This document shows positions 49,280-61,280 of a stretch of 64,000 bases of DNA, piece after piece; positions within the stretch are counted from its first letter, which is position 1, and each line of letters starts with the position of its first letter. This DNA is from Lichina pygmaea (Eukaryota; Ascomycota; Lichinomycetes; Lichinales; Lichinaceae): contig OY730171.1 in the NCBI GenBank assembly GCA_963422465.1, positions 2,108,001-2,172,000 of the forward strand, given 5' to 3'. Made by a program: the position numbers and the translations under genes. The notes under the pieces are model-generated. The model was not told where the DNA came from, did no database searches, and saw only the letters and a program-made list of their open reading frames with translations.

Positions 49280-50339
49280 GGTGAGAGATATGTCCAAGGG
49301 CGACTTCGACTGAGGTTGAGAAGTGAGCCGGCCAGAATGTTAGACAGCTACGCGCATGCAGGACCCGTAAGAATCTCCTCTAGAAGTAGGCCATGGTGGG
49401 GAACCACGACGACCTACTTACCTTAGGCGTGAGCAACACCTATATCTTACCCTATGATGGGGACATATCCTAGTGTACGAGGTACGAGGTACGTACAGTA
49501 TGTACCATCCGTGACACCTAGCTGCTGCGCCTGCTGCAACCCATCTTCTAGTGGCCAGCAACCAACTCCTTCTCCCAATGCCCCCAAAGCTTAGGCTCCA
49601 AAGGCCACTGTAAATCAACAAGCCAACCACACCATCCAAGAAAGCTCCATCAAAGCTCCTGGACCTACAAGACCATGTATCACTATAACTATTTTCTTAA
49701 GACTTCTAGTAGACCGAGAGGTACGGAAGTACGTTTGTACATTGTACAGTACGCCCAGGCAGCACCACACCATGAGCAAACGCCATCTCCGTTATCACTT
49801 CTGAAAAGGTCCTTCCACATCCCGCCAAATGTCATAAATAACGAGATGACGCTCTGCCGACTTTCGACTTCTCCCCCGTGCCCCCTTGGTCGTACCCATA
49901 CGTACTCCACCGTGGTCACCCCCCCCCCCCCCCCCCCCCCCAACCTTTTCCACACAGTGCTTCAAGGTCCACTACAGAATAATTACTGTACGAGTACACC
50001 AATCGCTCGCGGACGCCATCACCTCCACAGCTCCACAAACAGGAGGATACTTGCCAACGCGGGCGTGTGTTACCTGGACCGCGTATTGCGATTGCTGTAC
50101 GGAGTACTGGCATGGACCTCCGTGAGACGTTCTATTACAGCTCGATTACTCAAGAAGACAGCAGAATGAAGAGACTCGCTTGTGTTCAGGGCTACACGTT
50201 CATGATGTGCCGTTACATAGTATCAAAAAAGGCGTGTCCTGTTCGTAATATCCCATAGGAAACCCATAGAAGACTGGCACCATTTCCTCGCACTATTCCA
50301 TCCCACCATCCCCTCGCACCATCCCCGATCATGACTGCT
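49280..50339. other. Intergenic between the RED-like gene and UBR1, with a C24 run
   Basis: Promoter side of the RED-like gene. GTAC words at about 49478-49505 and 49730-49755, 24 C at 49919-49942, and one GTACGGAGTAC at 50097-50107. No gene recognised. Confidence 0.6.
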
Positions 50340-53300
50340 TCATAGCGTTTCCCATCCTCCCGTGTTGCTGTCGGCCTCGAGACGTCTTGAGATGGTGGAC
50401 GGAATGGCGTGTTGCAGCCACACGTTCCTGAGAAGTGCGTCGTAGCGACGCTGATTCAGATGGAGCTGGCGGCTGCGTCTGTTGATTCCCTTGTAAATCC
50501 GACGTGTTCTTGCACTTGACCTCAGAAATGACATACCTTAGACCGACGTCGACTTCACCGTGCTTATCGAGATATGGAGCCGCGTGCCAGCTGCCTTGGC
50601 CACTGTGGAGGTAGAGTATGACGCACTTGCGCAGGTTGATGAAGAGTCCGACATTGGGCCCGCATCTGTACAGAGCATGAGCTATAGAGCCCCCCTCGCT
50701 GCATAATAGAATCCCAGGGGAGGAAAGATGAGACATGAGTATCGTGCTTACTTGACAAGATGCTGGTTACAGCCGCCAAGTGTCTTGTTGTTGAGTCTTT
50801 TCACCGTGCAGCAGTAGGCTTGACTGCAGAAGATCTCGCCGCAGGACAGGCACATGGACGGGTCCGTCAGTTCGTTGCCCGTCGTCGGACACCGACGCTT
50901 CATGGCTTCGTCGAAAAGCACGTCAAAGATCTCGGGCAGGCCGATGAGCTCGAAGATGCCCGGGTGGCTCAAGCTGAGGACCCCGGTCTGCTGGTAGACA
51001 CAGTACTGCTGGTACAAGGCCCAGTGGCGGAGCCAGCCAGCCAGCATGCATCGCATCGTCGTAGCTGCTTCGGCCGGATGCAGGAACGAGACGAACATCT
51101 CGTCCAGAGACGGAAGATAGAGCAGCTTCGACAAACGACCGAGCTCCGGCTGATCGGACTCGGAAGACCTGACACTGGGAATGTCCAACCCGTATCGCAC
51201 GTGAAGCAAGATGGCCGACTTTCTGACAAAGGTCAGAGCATAGCTGGCCACCAGATGTCGCAGCAGTCGTAGCGGGTAGTCCCTGTCATTCTTGAGGGGT
51301 ATTTCAGACTCGGGGAGGCGGACGAGGCTCGCGACCCCGTTGTGGATCTCGACGACTCGGTCGACAAAGTCGCCGAAGCGCGCCATCTGCTCCTCGCTGT
51401 ACGGCATTGCCTGGCGGTCTGGAAACAGCTCGTGCTTGGACGCGAAGAGCTCGGGATGCTCAAGGTATGCGAGGACCACCTTCAGAACCTCTGCGACGTA
51501 GCATATTCGAAGGATGTGATGCACGTCGAGCTGTAGAGCCGGAACCAAACAGAGGGAGCATTCCGCCAGAAAGATGAAGATGTCATTCGCGAAGAGCGGC
51601 TCCATATTCCCGAACTTGACGCGGAATGACTGTGCATCGAAGACCTGGGGATGGCCCACAAACAGTTGGTGCAGCTGTCTCCGCTGGGTTATCCCGAGCT
51701 CCGAGACAATGCCGCAGCTGGCTCCGGTCCTGATGATCACGAGCGATATGTATGAGGATAGTGTCTCGGACAGGATCCGCAACGTCGCGATGGATTGCTG
51801 AGGGATCTTATCGAGAAGTGACGACCCCGACGCAGATTGAACACCGCGCTGAGCAATTTCGACCGCCGATATCGAGTACCCCAGCGTCCGTTGCAGGCCG
51901 TCGGACAGGCCCCCCTCGGCGTAGGTGATCGGGGACATTTCGTCGGTGCCAGGCTCCACATGCTCATATCGACTTGAGATGCGGTTCAACTTCAGACTCT
52001 CACGGACGCGCGAATAGGCGTTTACCAGCTCTGCCGTCGGATGCGATTCGGATGACTCGGGATGGGTTGAAGACGCCGTCATAGCCTGGGTCGTGGAGGC
52101 GTTCAAGGTGGGGTTGAAGCCAGCACGGGCTGCTAGCGCGCTAAGCGATTGTCTTCGTCGGGAGTCATCATCCTCCGTCCTGTCAGGCGCATGCAAGATC
52201 CACGACTCGGCCGTGCTGTTCCTAAAACGCTCCAGATACCTGGCCGCTGCCTGCGTCTCCGAATCTTTTTCCGGGGCCTTCTCTAGTCTGGATAGCAACG
52301 GACCAACGCCCGAAGACAACCAGCTGTCAAAGGATTGGTCCGTCTCGAGAATTCCCGGGTATGCCTCCTCTTTGCCCTTCCAGATGATTGGCAAGAATAT
52401 GTTCCCGAGCGCCTTGCACAGAGGGCACACAAACTCGTTCTTGTGCAGCCGCTCCGGATGGGCGCGGGCGATGTGATTGCTATGCCTGCGCTGCGTTGCC
52501 TGGTAGTAGAGCTCAAAACAGGCGTAGTGCATGAGGTGCGCGCAGCCTGTGGTGACCGGGCCGCACTTGACCTGCGAAGGTGGAAAGCCCTTTCCTAGCC
52601 CTTTTCGATGTGCGAAGAACTCTTGTCCGTCGGCATGCAGCCGGCGCACCCTCTCCTGATTCTGAGCAGCCACTCCATAGGGTCGAATTCCATCAGCGGC
52701 TTGGTCCAATGAAGGAGGCACGTTGGCGGCTTCGGCGACAAAGTCTGGATCGTGAACGTCAGTCTGCCTCAGTATGCTGCTCTGACCGATGAGAGCAAAA
52801 GTGCCGTAGAGCCGCAAGTCGTTCGTCTCTTCTTGACACAGTATGCATGTGCCGGTTGGAAACCTCCACAAATTCTTGCGGCTTCCTGTGGGCGTCTCCA
52901 CGTCCTCTTCGGCATCCGTTGAATCATCATCGCCCCAGTCGAAGTTGCCTTGTCTCTCCATGAAACTCTGCTGCTGTTGCTGGAATTGAGCCATGACCTT
53001 CGCCTGACGGTCCAGAGCCAACTTCTTCCGCTGTTCCGCACTCAGCTTCTCTGCGGTCAAAGATGGTTCGGAGTCGAGTCCGCGCGCCGTGTCGTCCGTG
53101 AAACCCACGGCGGAGGAGTAGGCCCAGAACCGTTTCTCTCGCATTCGCTGCAACAGGCGCTTGATCTTCGAGTGACACGCTCGGTATTCATCCAAGGACA
53201 GCAGTCTCTGAAGGACCCGAAGGATGTCTGCCTCGCTAGGATCAGACATTCTCGCGTTCTTTTCGATTGCGAGATCAACAAAGCCGCGAACCGTCACATC

Positions 53301-56300
53301 ACCCTCTTCCCGATCTTCCGCGTCTTCGCTGACCGCGATCAGGCAGAGATGCAGCATTATCTGGAGGAAGGTCTCGAGTCGGGTCACCGGTGGGGCGGAC
53401 GGGATGCTCGATGCATGCAAAAGAAATCGTAAGGAGGAGTACACGATCTGGACGAAGAGAGGAGTTCGCGTGAAAGCTGCGAGATCGACAAAGAGCCCGA
53501 CCGGAATGGGGCGTAGCTTGGGCTCGATGACGATTTCATCGCCGAGATGGTTGCCTTTTGCCTTCAGATGCGCCTTCACAAGATTCTCCGACTCCTCCCG
53601 CTGATTCTTGTTGTACTGGGCCACGTAGGGATCGATATCGTCGAGATACTCGCTCTTCAGCATGAAAGTCCCCGTATCCGACAGCCCTTCCGGCTGCCGA
53701 TACACGGTCATCTCCTCGAGAAGCCTCTGGAACTCCTCCGTGTCGACGTACCGGTCCGGAACACGCGATGCCAGGTCGGAGAAGCAAAGAGGTCTGAAGC
53801 AGAGGACGTGCGCAATCTCTCTCTTGATCACGAGTTCATGTGCTGCCGGCTCCTCTTCGCGCGGAAGCAACGATGTGCGATCGCTGAGCATGATGATCAT
53901 CAAGTGAGCAAAGTCCTCGGCGACGTCAACAACCTGGGACGTGTCGTGCTCCGACAGGTTGTCATAGACCCCACGAACCCACTTTTCCAATCCGTACCTG
54001 TCGATCATCGTGGCCAGGACGCGACTGGGGTCGCATACCACCAGTGCGGTCTGCAAGAGGAAGATGTCACGATAGTAGGCGATGTCGCGTTGGCTGACAC
54101 CTCGGTACGTCGACATCTGGTGTCGTAGACTCAACCCGTTCCGGACCCACATCCCAGCCTTCATTTGAGCCAGCCAGACGCACACGCGGAGAGGAAACTC
54201 GAAGACCGCCATGAGGAGATCCTCCCAGTTCAACTGCTCGATGGTCTGGGGGCGAAGTCCGGGCAAGCGCCTGATGTCTTCCTCGCCGAAACTCATGAGC
54301 TGTGTCACGCCGTCTCTGGTCAAGCCCTTGACGCACTCGATCAACCACGAGAGCGTGTAATGGAGGGCATGGTGGAGGCTTATGGGCTGCTTGTCCACGA
54401 CGAACTTGACGACTCGATAGATCCTTGGGCGGCCGCCGCTACCGGCGTCGAATTCGAAATCACCAAAGAACCTGAACTTGGTTTCCTCTTTGATCTCGGC
54501 TTGGCTGAAGCGTGCGCGCTCCACACCCATCGAATTTCGGATGGTGATGTAGGTAGCAGCCCGCACGGCTCTGGTGGTATGAGCCAAGTCGTGTATGCCT
54601 TGCCACCGGAACGACTCGCCGAAGAGGCGGCACAGCCTGTTAACCTCCCTGGTGACCAACGAGGCCGTGATCCAGGCATCGGTCTCGTACTCGACGTGCT
54701 CGCCAACGGCTCGCACGTTAGGGCAGATGCCTTGGTGTAGCTTGACCAGATCCAAGAACTGGGGGAGGTATTGTCCGTCGCAGCGCACCCTTTTTTCGAC
54801 CTCTTCAGAGCTGAAGAGAAATCTCAGGTCCATGAAGAAATGGTAGATACGTCGGTTGTTGAAGGAGCCGGAGTTGACTGCGAGCGCCAGCTGGCTGTTG
54901 ACCTCCTTGGGCGGTCCGACCTGGCGGGTGGTGAGATAGGTGTAGAGGATCGCAAGTAGACTGGTGAGAAAGTTGCCTCGCTCCACCACCTCCTGCGTGA
55001 TGGACGGCGTCGTAAGCATCTGAACCGAGAGATTGACGATCGAATGCTCGGGCTCTCTGTCCGCGACCAGATAGAGCTGCGCGAGGACCGTGTACAAGCC
55101 GGCGAAACGGAGGCCAAGGATTCGCTTGAAATGCGGCACGGTCACGACAGTGGTGATGTAGAGGGCCCGGAGGTCTATCCTCGCCTTCTTCCATAGTCGA
55201 AGATCGAAGAGGATCAGCCAGTCCAGCCGCAAGCGCGACGATAGGTTTTCCTCCAGACACACGTCTTTAGTGTCCGACGACGCGATCGGTCTCTTCAGCC
55301 AGTATGCAGGTGCTCTCGGCGGATAGCCATGGCCGTAGCGATTGCCCGGCGTCCTAGGAATCTTCAGAGTCGTGTCCGCACAGGTTTCAGCAAGAGACAT
55401 GGATCCCGTCGAACCCAAGCCCGAGCTTCTTTGAGGCACGACAACGCCTGGAGCATGCGCCGCAAACGAGGATGTATGGGGCGGCGGCGGCGGCGGCGGC
55501 GGAGGAGGAGGAGGAGGGGGCGGCGGTGGATAGCCTGCGTAAGTGGCCTCGGCCACCTCCGTCTCGTCGGCTGGCTCGTCGGAAAGTAGCATGTCCAGGT
55601 CTCCATCCGCATCGCCGGTCACGACGGCGGGATCCAGGTCCATTTCATCCTCGTCTTCGTCGGCCTCCTCCGTCTCGCTGCTCGCCTCATCTTCTCCCTC
55701 CAAGCGGGCGGTAGGGGACACTGCGATCGACCTCGGCACGATGCCGACCTCCTCGCGCTCATGATCATACAGGCCGCTGCTTCCGATGGTGGCGTTGATG
55801 GCCTGGCTACCAGTTCGCCAGGGCTTGAGCATCTCCTCGCAGATGGTGCGGCGCAGGATTTCGTTATCGTCCGCGACGCTGCATCCGGCAATGTCCAGAA
55901 GCCATTCGATCATGCTGGCGCACATCTGCTCCCGAAAGGTATCTCGCGACGATCTGATGGTGGCCGTCACTTTGATCTGTTCGATGATCTTCAACTTGGC
56001 CAGCAGCGATCCCAGGTCCTTGTCGAACTCGAGGATGCTCCGGCCGAACTCGTCCGCTTCGGACGCCTTGGCCTGGCCCCATTTGGTAGGTTTCTTGCAG
56101 GCTCTGTTCACCTGCTCCCGCACTTCTAGCTCCGTGTGCTTCTCGTCGTTCCAGAGGATCATGGCGTACTCTTGATCGTCGGTCTCCGAGTCTCCCGGAT
56201 AGTACTTGGACTTGAGCCGAGAAGATCTCTCGTCTGCGATGATCATCACGTCGTTCTTGGGCAGGCGAAGCTGCTCGGGGGAGCAAGAGAAGACGTCGCA

Positions 56301-56885
56301 GATGTAGTCCAGGACCCGCGCAATCGTGACCCTGATGCTCGCGACCAGGTCTGGATGCAACGACGATGCCGCGGAAGTGGAGGTCGACGCCTCTTTAGAT
56401 TTGTCGGGCGAGGCCGTGTGGATTGCACATTTGACGGCGATCCGCCAGGCTTCCTGATCGCCGCAGTCGCAGCAGCCGGTATTGCCGGGGGACATGCTGA
56501 CGATAACCATGTGGTCCGTATGGTCGGATGCATCGAAGCACTTGCTGCAGAGTACACAATTGTCGTCGGTCGAGCAGGTCTTGCATCTGTACACCATGTC
56601 TCCGCACTTGAAGATATGGCCGCATGGCTTGCCGCGTGCCGCCGCGGAGTACTCTGCACCCTCGACCGCGCCTTGTGCTCGCCGCAAGCTCCATCGGTCG
56701 GCGTCCCCGGAAGGAGGTCCGCCGGGAAAGAAGAGGCGGAAAAGTTCATATTTCTCGCCTGCAAGTGACCAGAACAGTGTCTCCAGAAGCTTGTCTCGGG
56801 CGTCAGGCGTGTATCGTCGGTTCATATTCCTTGGATGTTCGCAGAGGAACTTGCAGAGATGTCGCTCCAACCCCACGACGAGCAT
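50340..56885 (-). CDS. UBR1: N-recognin E3 ubiquitin ligase UBR1
   Basis: The E3 ligase of the Arg/N-degron pathway. Three exons: 56885-50752 (a single 6.1-kb exon), 50698-50537, 50478-50340, giving 2144 residues. The two 3' introns (53 and 58 bp) are required: the main frame stops at 50748, but GPNVGLFINLRKCVILYLHSG and LHLNQRRYDALLRNVWLQH, which end every UBR1, continue through them. The UBR box lies at about residues 86-158 (CGHIFKCG, YRCKTC, CVLCSKCF, GCCDCGDQEAW). A ClpS-like segment, ILWNDEKHTELEV, follows. A polyproline tract falls at about 452-470 (GGC/GGA repeats near 55470-55530). The RING-H2 region runs from CILCQEE (about 1346) to CPLCKALG (about 1488), and the C-terminal cap has CLSCGEIFC. 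An in-frame stop upstream and no earlier ATG favour 56885 as start, unless another 5' exon exists. Confidence 0.95.
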
Positions 56886-57568
56886 CTTGTCAGCGACGTC
56901 CGGTCTGGCAGAAGCGCTCTGTGGCGAGACGATCTGGGTTCGGCGAGGATGAGGGGTGGTTGGTCGTTCGCAGCAGGGTCAGGCAGAGTCGTTTGCCTTG
57001 TATCTCATAAGGATTTGGTCCGAGAGCCCTAATCAAACGGTTGTGGATGTGAAAGGGGCCCATCCATCGGGAGTGTTTGATGCTGTTTGTCTTTGGCTCA
57101 GGGCTTTCATGTTGTGATAAATCCGGGCGCCTTGTTGAATGCACGGCAAAATGAGGCTGCAACCGAGGCAAGCTGCAGGGACATGCTCGAGTAGGCATGA
57201 TGAAGGAATCGCCAACTGCCTTATTGGTACGTATGTACGGAGTACTCGGTGAATGCTAAGCTACCGTCTCAATCGCTACGCATACGACGTCTAGGTGAAT
57301 ATTCTGATCGCGGTTCTTGTCGCAAGAGGACACCACAGAACTTGGATCAGAGACCGAAATCCAGCTTGGGCAAAGGACCCAAAAACAACACCCGTCAACG
57401 TTCTCATTTTCTTCTACGGCTTCTCTAACGCAAGTACGCCAGGCCACAAGCAAGGAACCGCTCTTAGATGCATGGTCGACGTAGAGAAGAAGCCAACCTG
57501 CAAGCTGCTAGCACATCCGTTCGGGAGCCATTGGTCTCAAGGTGCAACGCCCGTCACGACAGCCTCTT
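56886..57568. other. Intergenic, promoter of UBR1 and 3' flank of QCR9
   Basis: One GTACGGAGTAC at 57235-57245. A 100-codon plus-strand frame at 57295-57597 lies opposite the end of QCR9 and is not called. Confidence 0.5.
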
Positions 57569-58010
57569 CTACTCTTCATCGACGTATCGGTGTCTGATAT
57601 CCTTCCATTGACGCTGGGAGCCTAGTCAGCAATCTAGAACATGCTCTGAGCGACTCCCGATGCCCACTTACACCTCGATTCACTGAGTCCCATATCCTGT
57701 CGCTCAAGGTGTCGAATGAACTGTTTCAATAACGAGTCAGAGGACGGCTTCCTCAAAGCAAGGCTTCACCTGGTCGACAGCGTCTTCCGGGGGGACTCAC
57801 AGTTCAAACGCAAAGCTGCCGACAAAGATGGTGCTTAAGAACACGGCGTTGTTCCGGAAGACGGTACTGCGGCGACGTTAGTTGACAGGTCACTTCCACA
57901 TCGACTGCACCCTGGGGAACCTGCTTGTAGATGCCACGTGCGATCTGTCAAGGGATCACCGTCAGCGCCAAGTATCTCTCATCTCTGACAGGATGACTTA
58001 CGCCGGCCAT
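57569..58010 (-). CDS. QCR9: Cytochrome bc1 complex subunit 9
   Basis: A small single-span subunit of respiratory complex III in the inner mitochondrial membrane. The gene is easy to miss: five exons on the minus strand, 58010-58002, 57944-57925, 57866-57801, 57720-57672 and 57613-57569, in only 442 bp. They encode 62 residues (yeast Qcr9 is 66). The product reads MAGIARGIYN, TVFRNNAVFL, STIFVGSFAF, ELSFDTLSDR, IWDSVNRG, RQWKDIRHRYVDEE, which matches the family from end to end, with the membrane span at about residues 17-32. Exon 1 has only nine bases. The second intron begins with GC (GCAGGT); no GT donor there keeps the conserved IYNTVF. The other introns are GT..AG, 48 to 58 bp. It is followed downstream by UBR1 in the same orientation. 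Confidence 0.9.
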
Positions 58011-58431
58011 GACGGTGATCAACAAGAAGCCAGGGCTGCTGTAGCGTGTAGCTGGAAACCCCGACCCCTCGATGCCTGTGCTTGTCGGATTGATCGACCT
58101 TGAGATGAGCGCGGAAGCTGAGAAAACTTGTTCACGTGATCGATTCTGCTTACTAAGCTCAGTCGGACTTGCAACGTAGACTCACGCCTCCGGCGAAAGC
58201 TAAATTTCATTACGTACAGTATGTACAGATGCCGCTGTGAGTACTTCCGTAGGCCGGGGGCTAACCGTAGACAATTGTCCCAACACCTTGATGTTAGGCG
58301 TATCAATCGCTATATGACGTATTGCGTCCTGTGGCAAGCAGCCATGTCGATAGCAGAGTACATCTCCCAGAGTCCAGTCCGAAAGTTGAGGAAAGGCAGC
58401 AGCATCACAGAAACGATGATCCGATGCCGCT
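58011..58431. other. Intergenic, promoter of QCR9 and 3' flank of HEM14
   Basis: GTAC words (TACGTACAGTATGTACAG) at about 58212-58230. Nothing else recognised. Confidence 0.45.
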
Positions 58432-60303
58432 CTAGCCTGCCGTGGGCAAGGTCATGGTGACCCAATCGGACTCATCCAGGACACCTTCCAAGCCTGTTGG
58501 TTTTCGCGGACCCGGTCCTTTTAGTCCATCGGCGGCCTCGACGCCGGCTCTGATGCAGTCGTTGATGGAGACGCCATTGTATGAACTGCCCGCCAGCGTC
58601 AGGCGGCCGTGGAAGCGGTCGGCCACATAGTCGTGAGCAGCCACGAGCCGGTCAGAGTGGCCAACCGTGTATTGGGGGATGCAGTCCCTCTGAAGGCTGG
58701 CACGGACGACCGTCGGTTCGGCGTCGATGTTTAGGTGCCGTAAGAGAACCGCTCGAGCCATGCTTGCTGCTTCTTCCTCGTCAGGATACACGGGCCAGTC
58801 ATCCCACCAGTGACCACCGAGAATCACTGTCACTTTCGTCCCCGAGACCGTATCTTGACCGATGATGGCGTCGGAATCAAAGACGACGCCCAATGCACGC
58901 TCAGGATTCTGCTTCATCGGTATGGATCTCGGAATGAGGTAACCAAACCCCTGCACTGGCAGAAGTTTTGGATCGCGATAGTGGAGGTTCACGACCATGA
59001 CGCTGACAGTCGGCATTTCCGCCAACTGTGGGATGCTTGGATTCACCAAGCCCGAGAAGACCTTTGCGGGAACTGTACAAATGACATGACGAAAAGCTCT
59101 CCTTCGATTGTTGCTTACAACCTAGTATGTCGTCAGCAGCTGCTTGGCAGGGTCTGACTGTCCCTTTCTGGGGGGAAGAGTGTGAGACATACATTTATCT
59201 CTTGCGTAGACTCGTCATATTGTATGCTCGTAACCTTAGACCCGGTTCTCACAACACACTTATCATCGGACTTGAGTTTGAGTTCAAGATTTTGTGTCAA
59301 CCAGCCAATTCCATGACGGAAAGACAATTGGCTCGCGTCTCTGTAGACGCTGAAGGGCGACCTTCCACTATCCATGGCCTTCTTCAACACGTAGTAGTCA
59401 CGACTCGACACGTTCATAGAATTCTTTGGAGTATTCTGGAGGCCCTTCACTATGCTGCCAAACTTGGCCTCCTGTTGCCAAAAGAACGGTGCCAAGCTCT
59501 GCATACTGAGCTTGTAGAGGTCACCGGCATATACGCCGTGCACGAAGGCAGACACCAGGTTGTCGGCCATATGAGGACTGAATCGGCGCGAGATGAATGA
59601 GCCGACGCTCTCGTCGAGTAGCCCTGGTGGCCTGGGGGGCCGGAACCATTCTCCCGCCAGAGCTCCAACGACACCTCTGAAAGCCGGCTCGAAAAGGAGA
59701 TTCATGATGCTTCTCCCAATCGGTTGGCCAGGACCGGGCAAAGGTACAAGATGATCCGGATAGTATACAAAGCGATTCCGCGCTCCGGGAGAGGTCTTTG
59801 GGGTAGTCAGAACGTCTTGATCAATCGATAGACTTCTGATCTATGACGAAAGGGCCGACTTAGCGAGACTCGAGACAGACATCCTAGTCGCACGGGTCCT
59901 GAGAGTAGAGATCAAATACCAGGTCCGATGTATACAGGGCGCTGACCCCATGAGGACGGAGCGACCGAGGACCTGTCTCGAAGACCGCAGCACCACTGCC
60001 GACATCGACGTGTTTTGTGTTTATCCATCCACCCAGCCTATCTGAGCTTTCATAGAGCATCACCCTGGGTTGCTCTCCGCCTGGTAGACGGGCAGAGTAG
60101 GCAGCGCAGAGCCCCGCTATGCCTCCGCCGATGACGGCAATATCGAATGGTGTCTCGACCTTCGGCGGTGCTGGAGGTGCTGGGGTTGCTACTCGCGCGT
60201 AGTTGCGCGTCGACCCTCGTGAGGGTCGAGCGACGCCAGCTCGCCATGCTGATGCCCATATCTGTGACGGCCTCAGGGTGGTCGATGTGATATGGGGACT
60301 CAT
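58432..60303 (-). CDS. HEM14: Protoporphyrinogen oxidase
   Basis: FAD enzyme of the inner mitochondrial membrane; oxidises protoporphyrinogen IX to protoporphyrin IX, the penultimate step of haem synthesis. Exons: 60303-59920, 59840-59193, 59121-58432, giving 573 residues. Residues 1-50 are Arg/Ser-rich and lack acids, a plausible presequence. The dinucleotide-binding motif is DIAVIGGGIAGLCAAY, followed by ESSDRLGGWI and FETGPRSLRPHG. Junctions restore DLIRSLSIDQDVLTTPKTSPGARNRFVYYPD and VVSNNRRRAFRHVICTVPAKVFSGL. The middle contains SFISRRFSPHMADNLVSAFVHGVYAGD, and the C-terminal FAD-binding GRLTLAGSSYNGVSINDCI is intact. All introns are GT..AG, 71-79 bp. It looks complete. Confidence 0.95.
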
Positions 60304-61280
60304 GATGTGCCAGGGAGTCCATCTGTCTATGGCATTGGCGAAAGGGCGTCGAGCAAAACCGTTGAGATGAAACGTCTGTCAGAGACCCTTCGGCGTGACG
60401 AGTACAAGGAGAGCTTACCGTCCTCTAGTACGGAGTACTATGTATATACTTGAGAATCTCTCATTATTTTCAACACAGCCAGGCACCGTGTGCGCAAATT
60501 TCCAAAGGTCTTTGGATCCATCTCAGTATGCCAAATTAAGTAACGCTTCGCTTTAGCGACTGATTTAGCCACGCTCGGCAGCTACTGTACTGTACGGCCT
60601 CGCCCATGCCTATTTCCAGCAGTCACCAAGCCGACGGAGAGGCGTCAACAGCACAAGTAGTAGGCATCTTCGACAGCCAGCGAGATCATCATCCACGCTG
60701 TGCGCTTCAATACACTGGCGATGATATCCACATACCGTAAACGATGAGCGTCAATTTTCAGCTCATGTGCAATAACCACCTTTCGATACCCTTTCTCTCC
60801 CTTCTACGGAATCTAGTAGCAACAGTCAACGTCGAATCCCACCAGGATAATCCCATAGTAGCCGCCTTTGGATCGCGCCTGCTCCATCGTTGATGCCTCC
60901 ACCGATCTCAGGTCGTATGAGCGACAAGGAGACAAGGAGACAAGGGAGACGAAAAAATCTCGATAGAAGTGTCAAGCCAAGATGCTGATCGCCACTTATT
61001 GCGAGTCGAGAGCAGTGGTATATAAATCTTCAATGCCATTAAGAAAGTTCTTACGGACAGAGAGACCCCAAGCCAAACCTAACCACCCTGCAGTAAACCG
61101 AAACCAAAAAAAAAGTCGATGACCCTCGAAGACTTCCGGAAGAGCTTCGCTAGGAAGATAGAGCAACAAGAGAGCTCTCGTAGCACATGCGCGCCTCGTC
61201 TGACATTCGGAAACTGTACCTACACGCCCCGTAGAACGCCAGAAGTCTTCAGCGTGAGAGGCCTATGCAGCAAGGAGACC
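60304..61280. other. Intergenic, promoter of HEM14 and 3' flank of NAB2
   Basis: One GTACGGAGTAC at 60428-60438. A TATATAAA box lies at about 61019-61026 on the plus strand, 90 bp before an ATG at 61119 whose frame has no recognisable product and overlaps the end of NAB2. No gene called. Confidence 0.5.

Noticed and set aside
60700-60790. Possible C/D-box snoRNA (GATGAT...) near 60720
   Set aside because: No D box (CTGA) at a suitable distance and no terminal stem.
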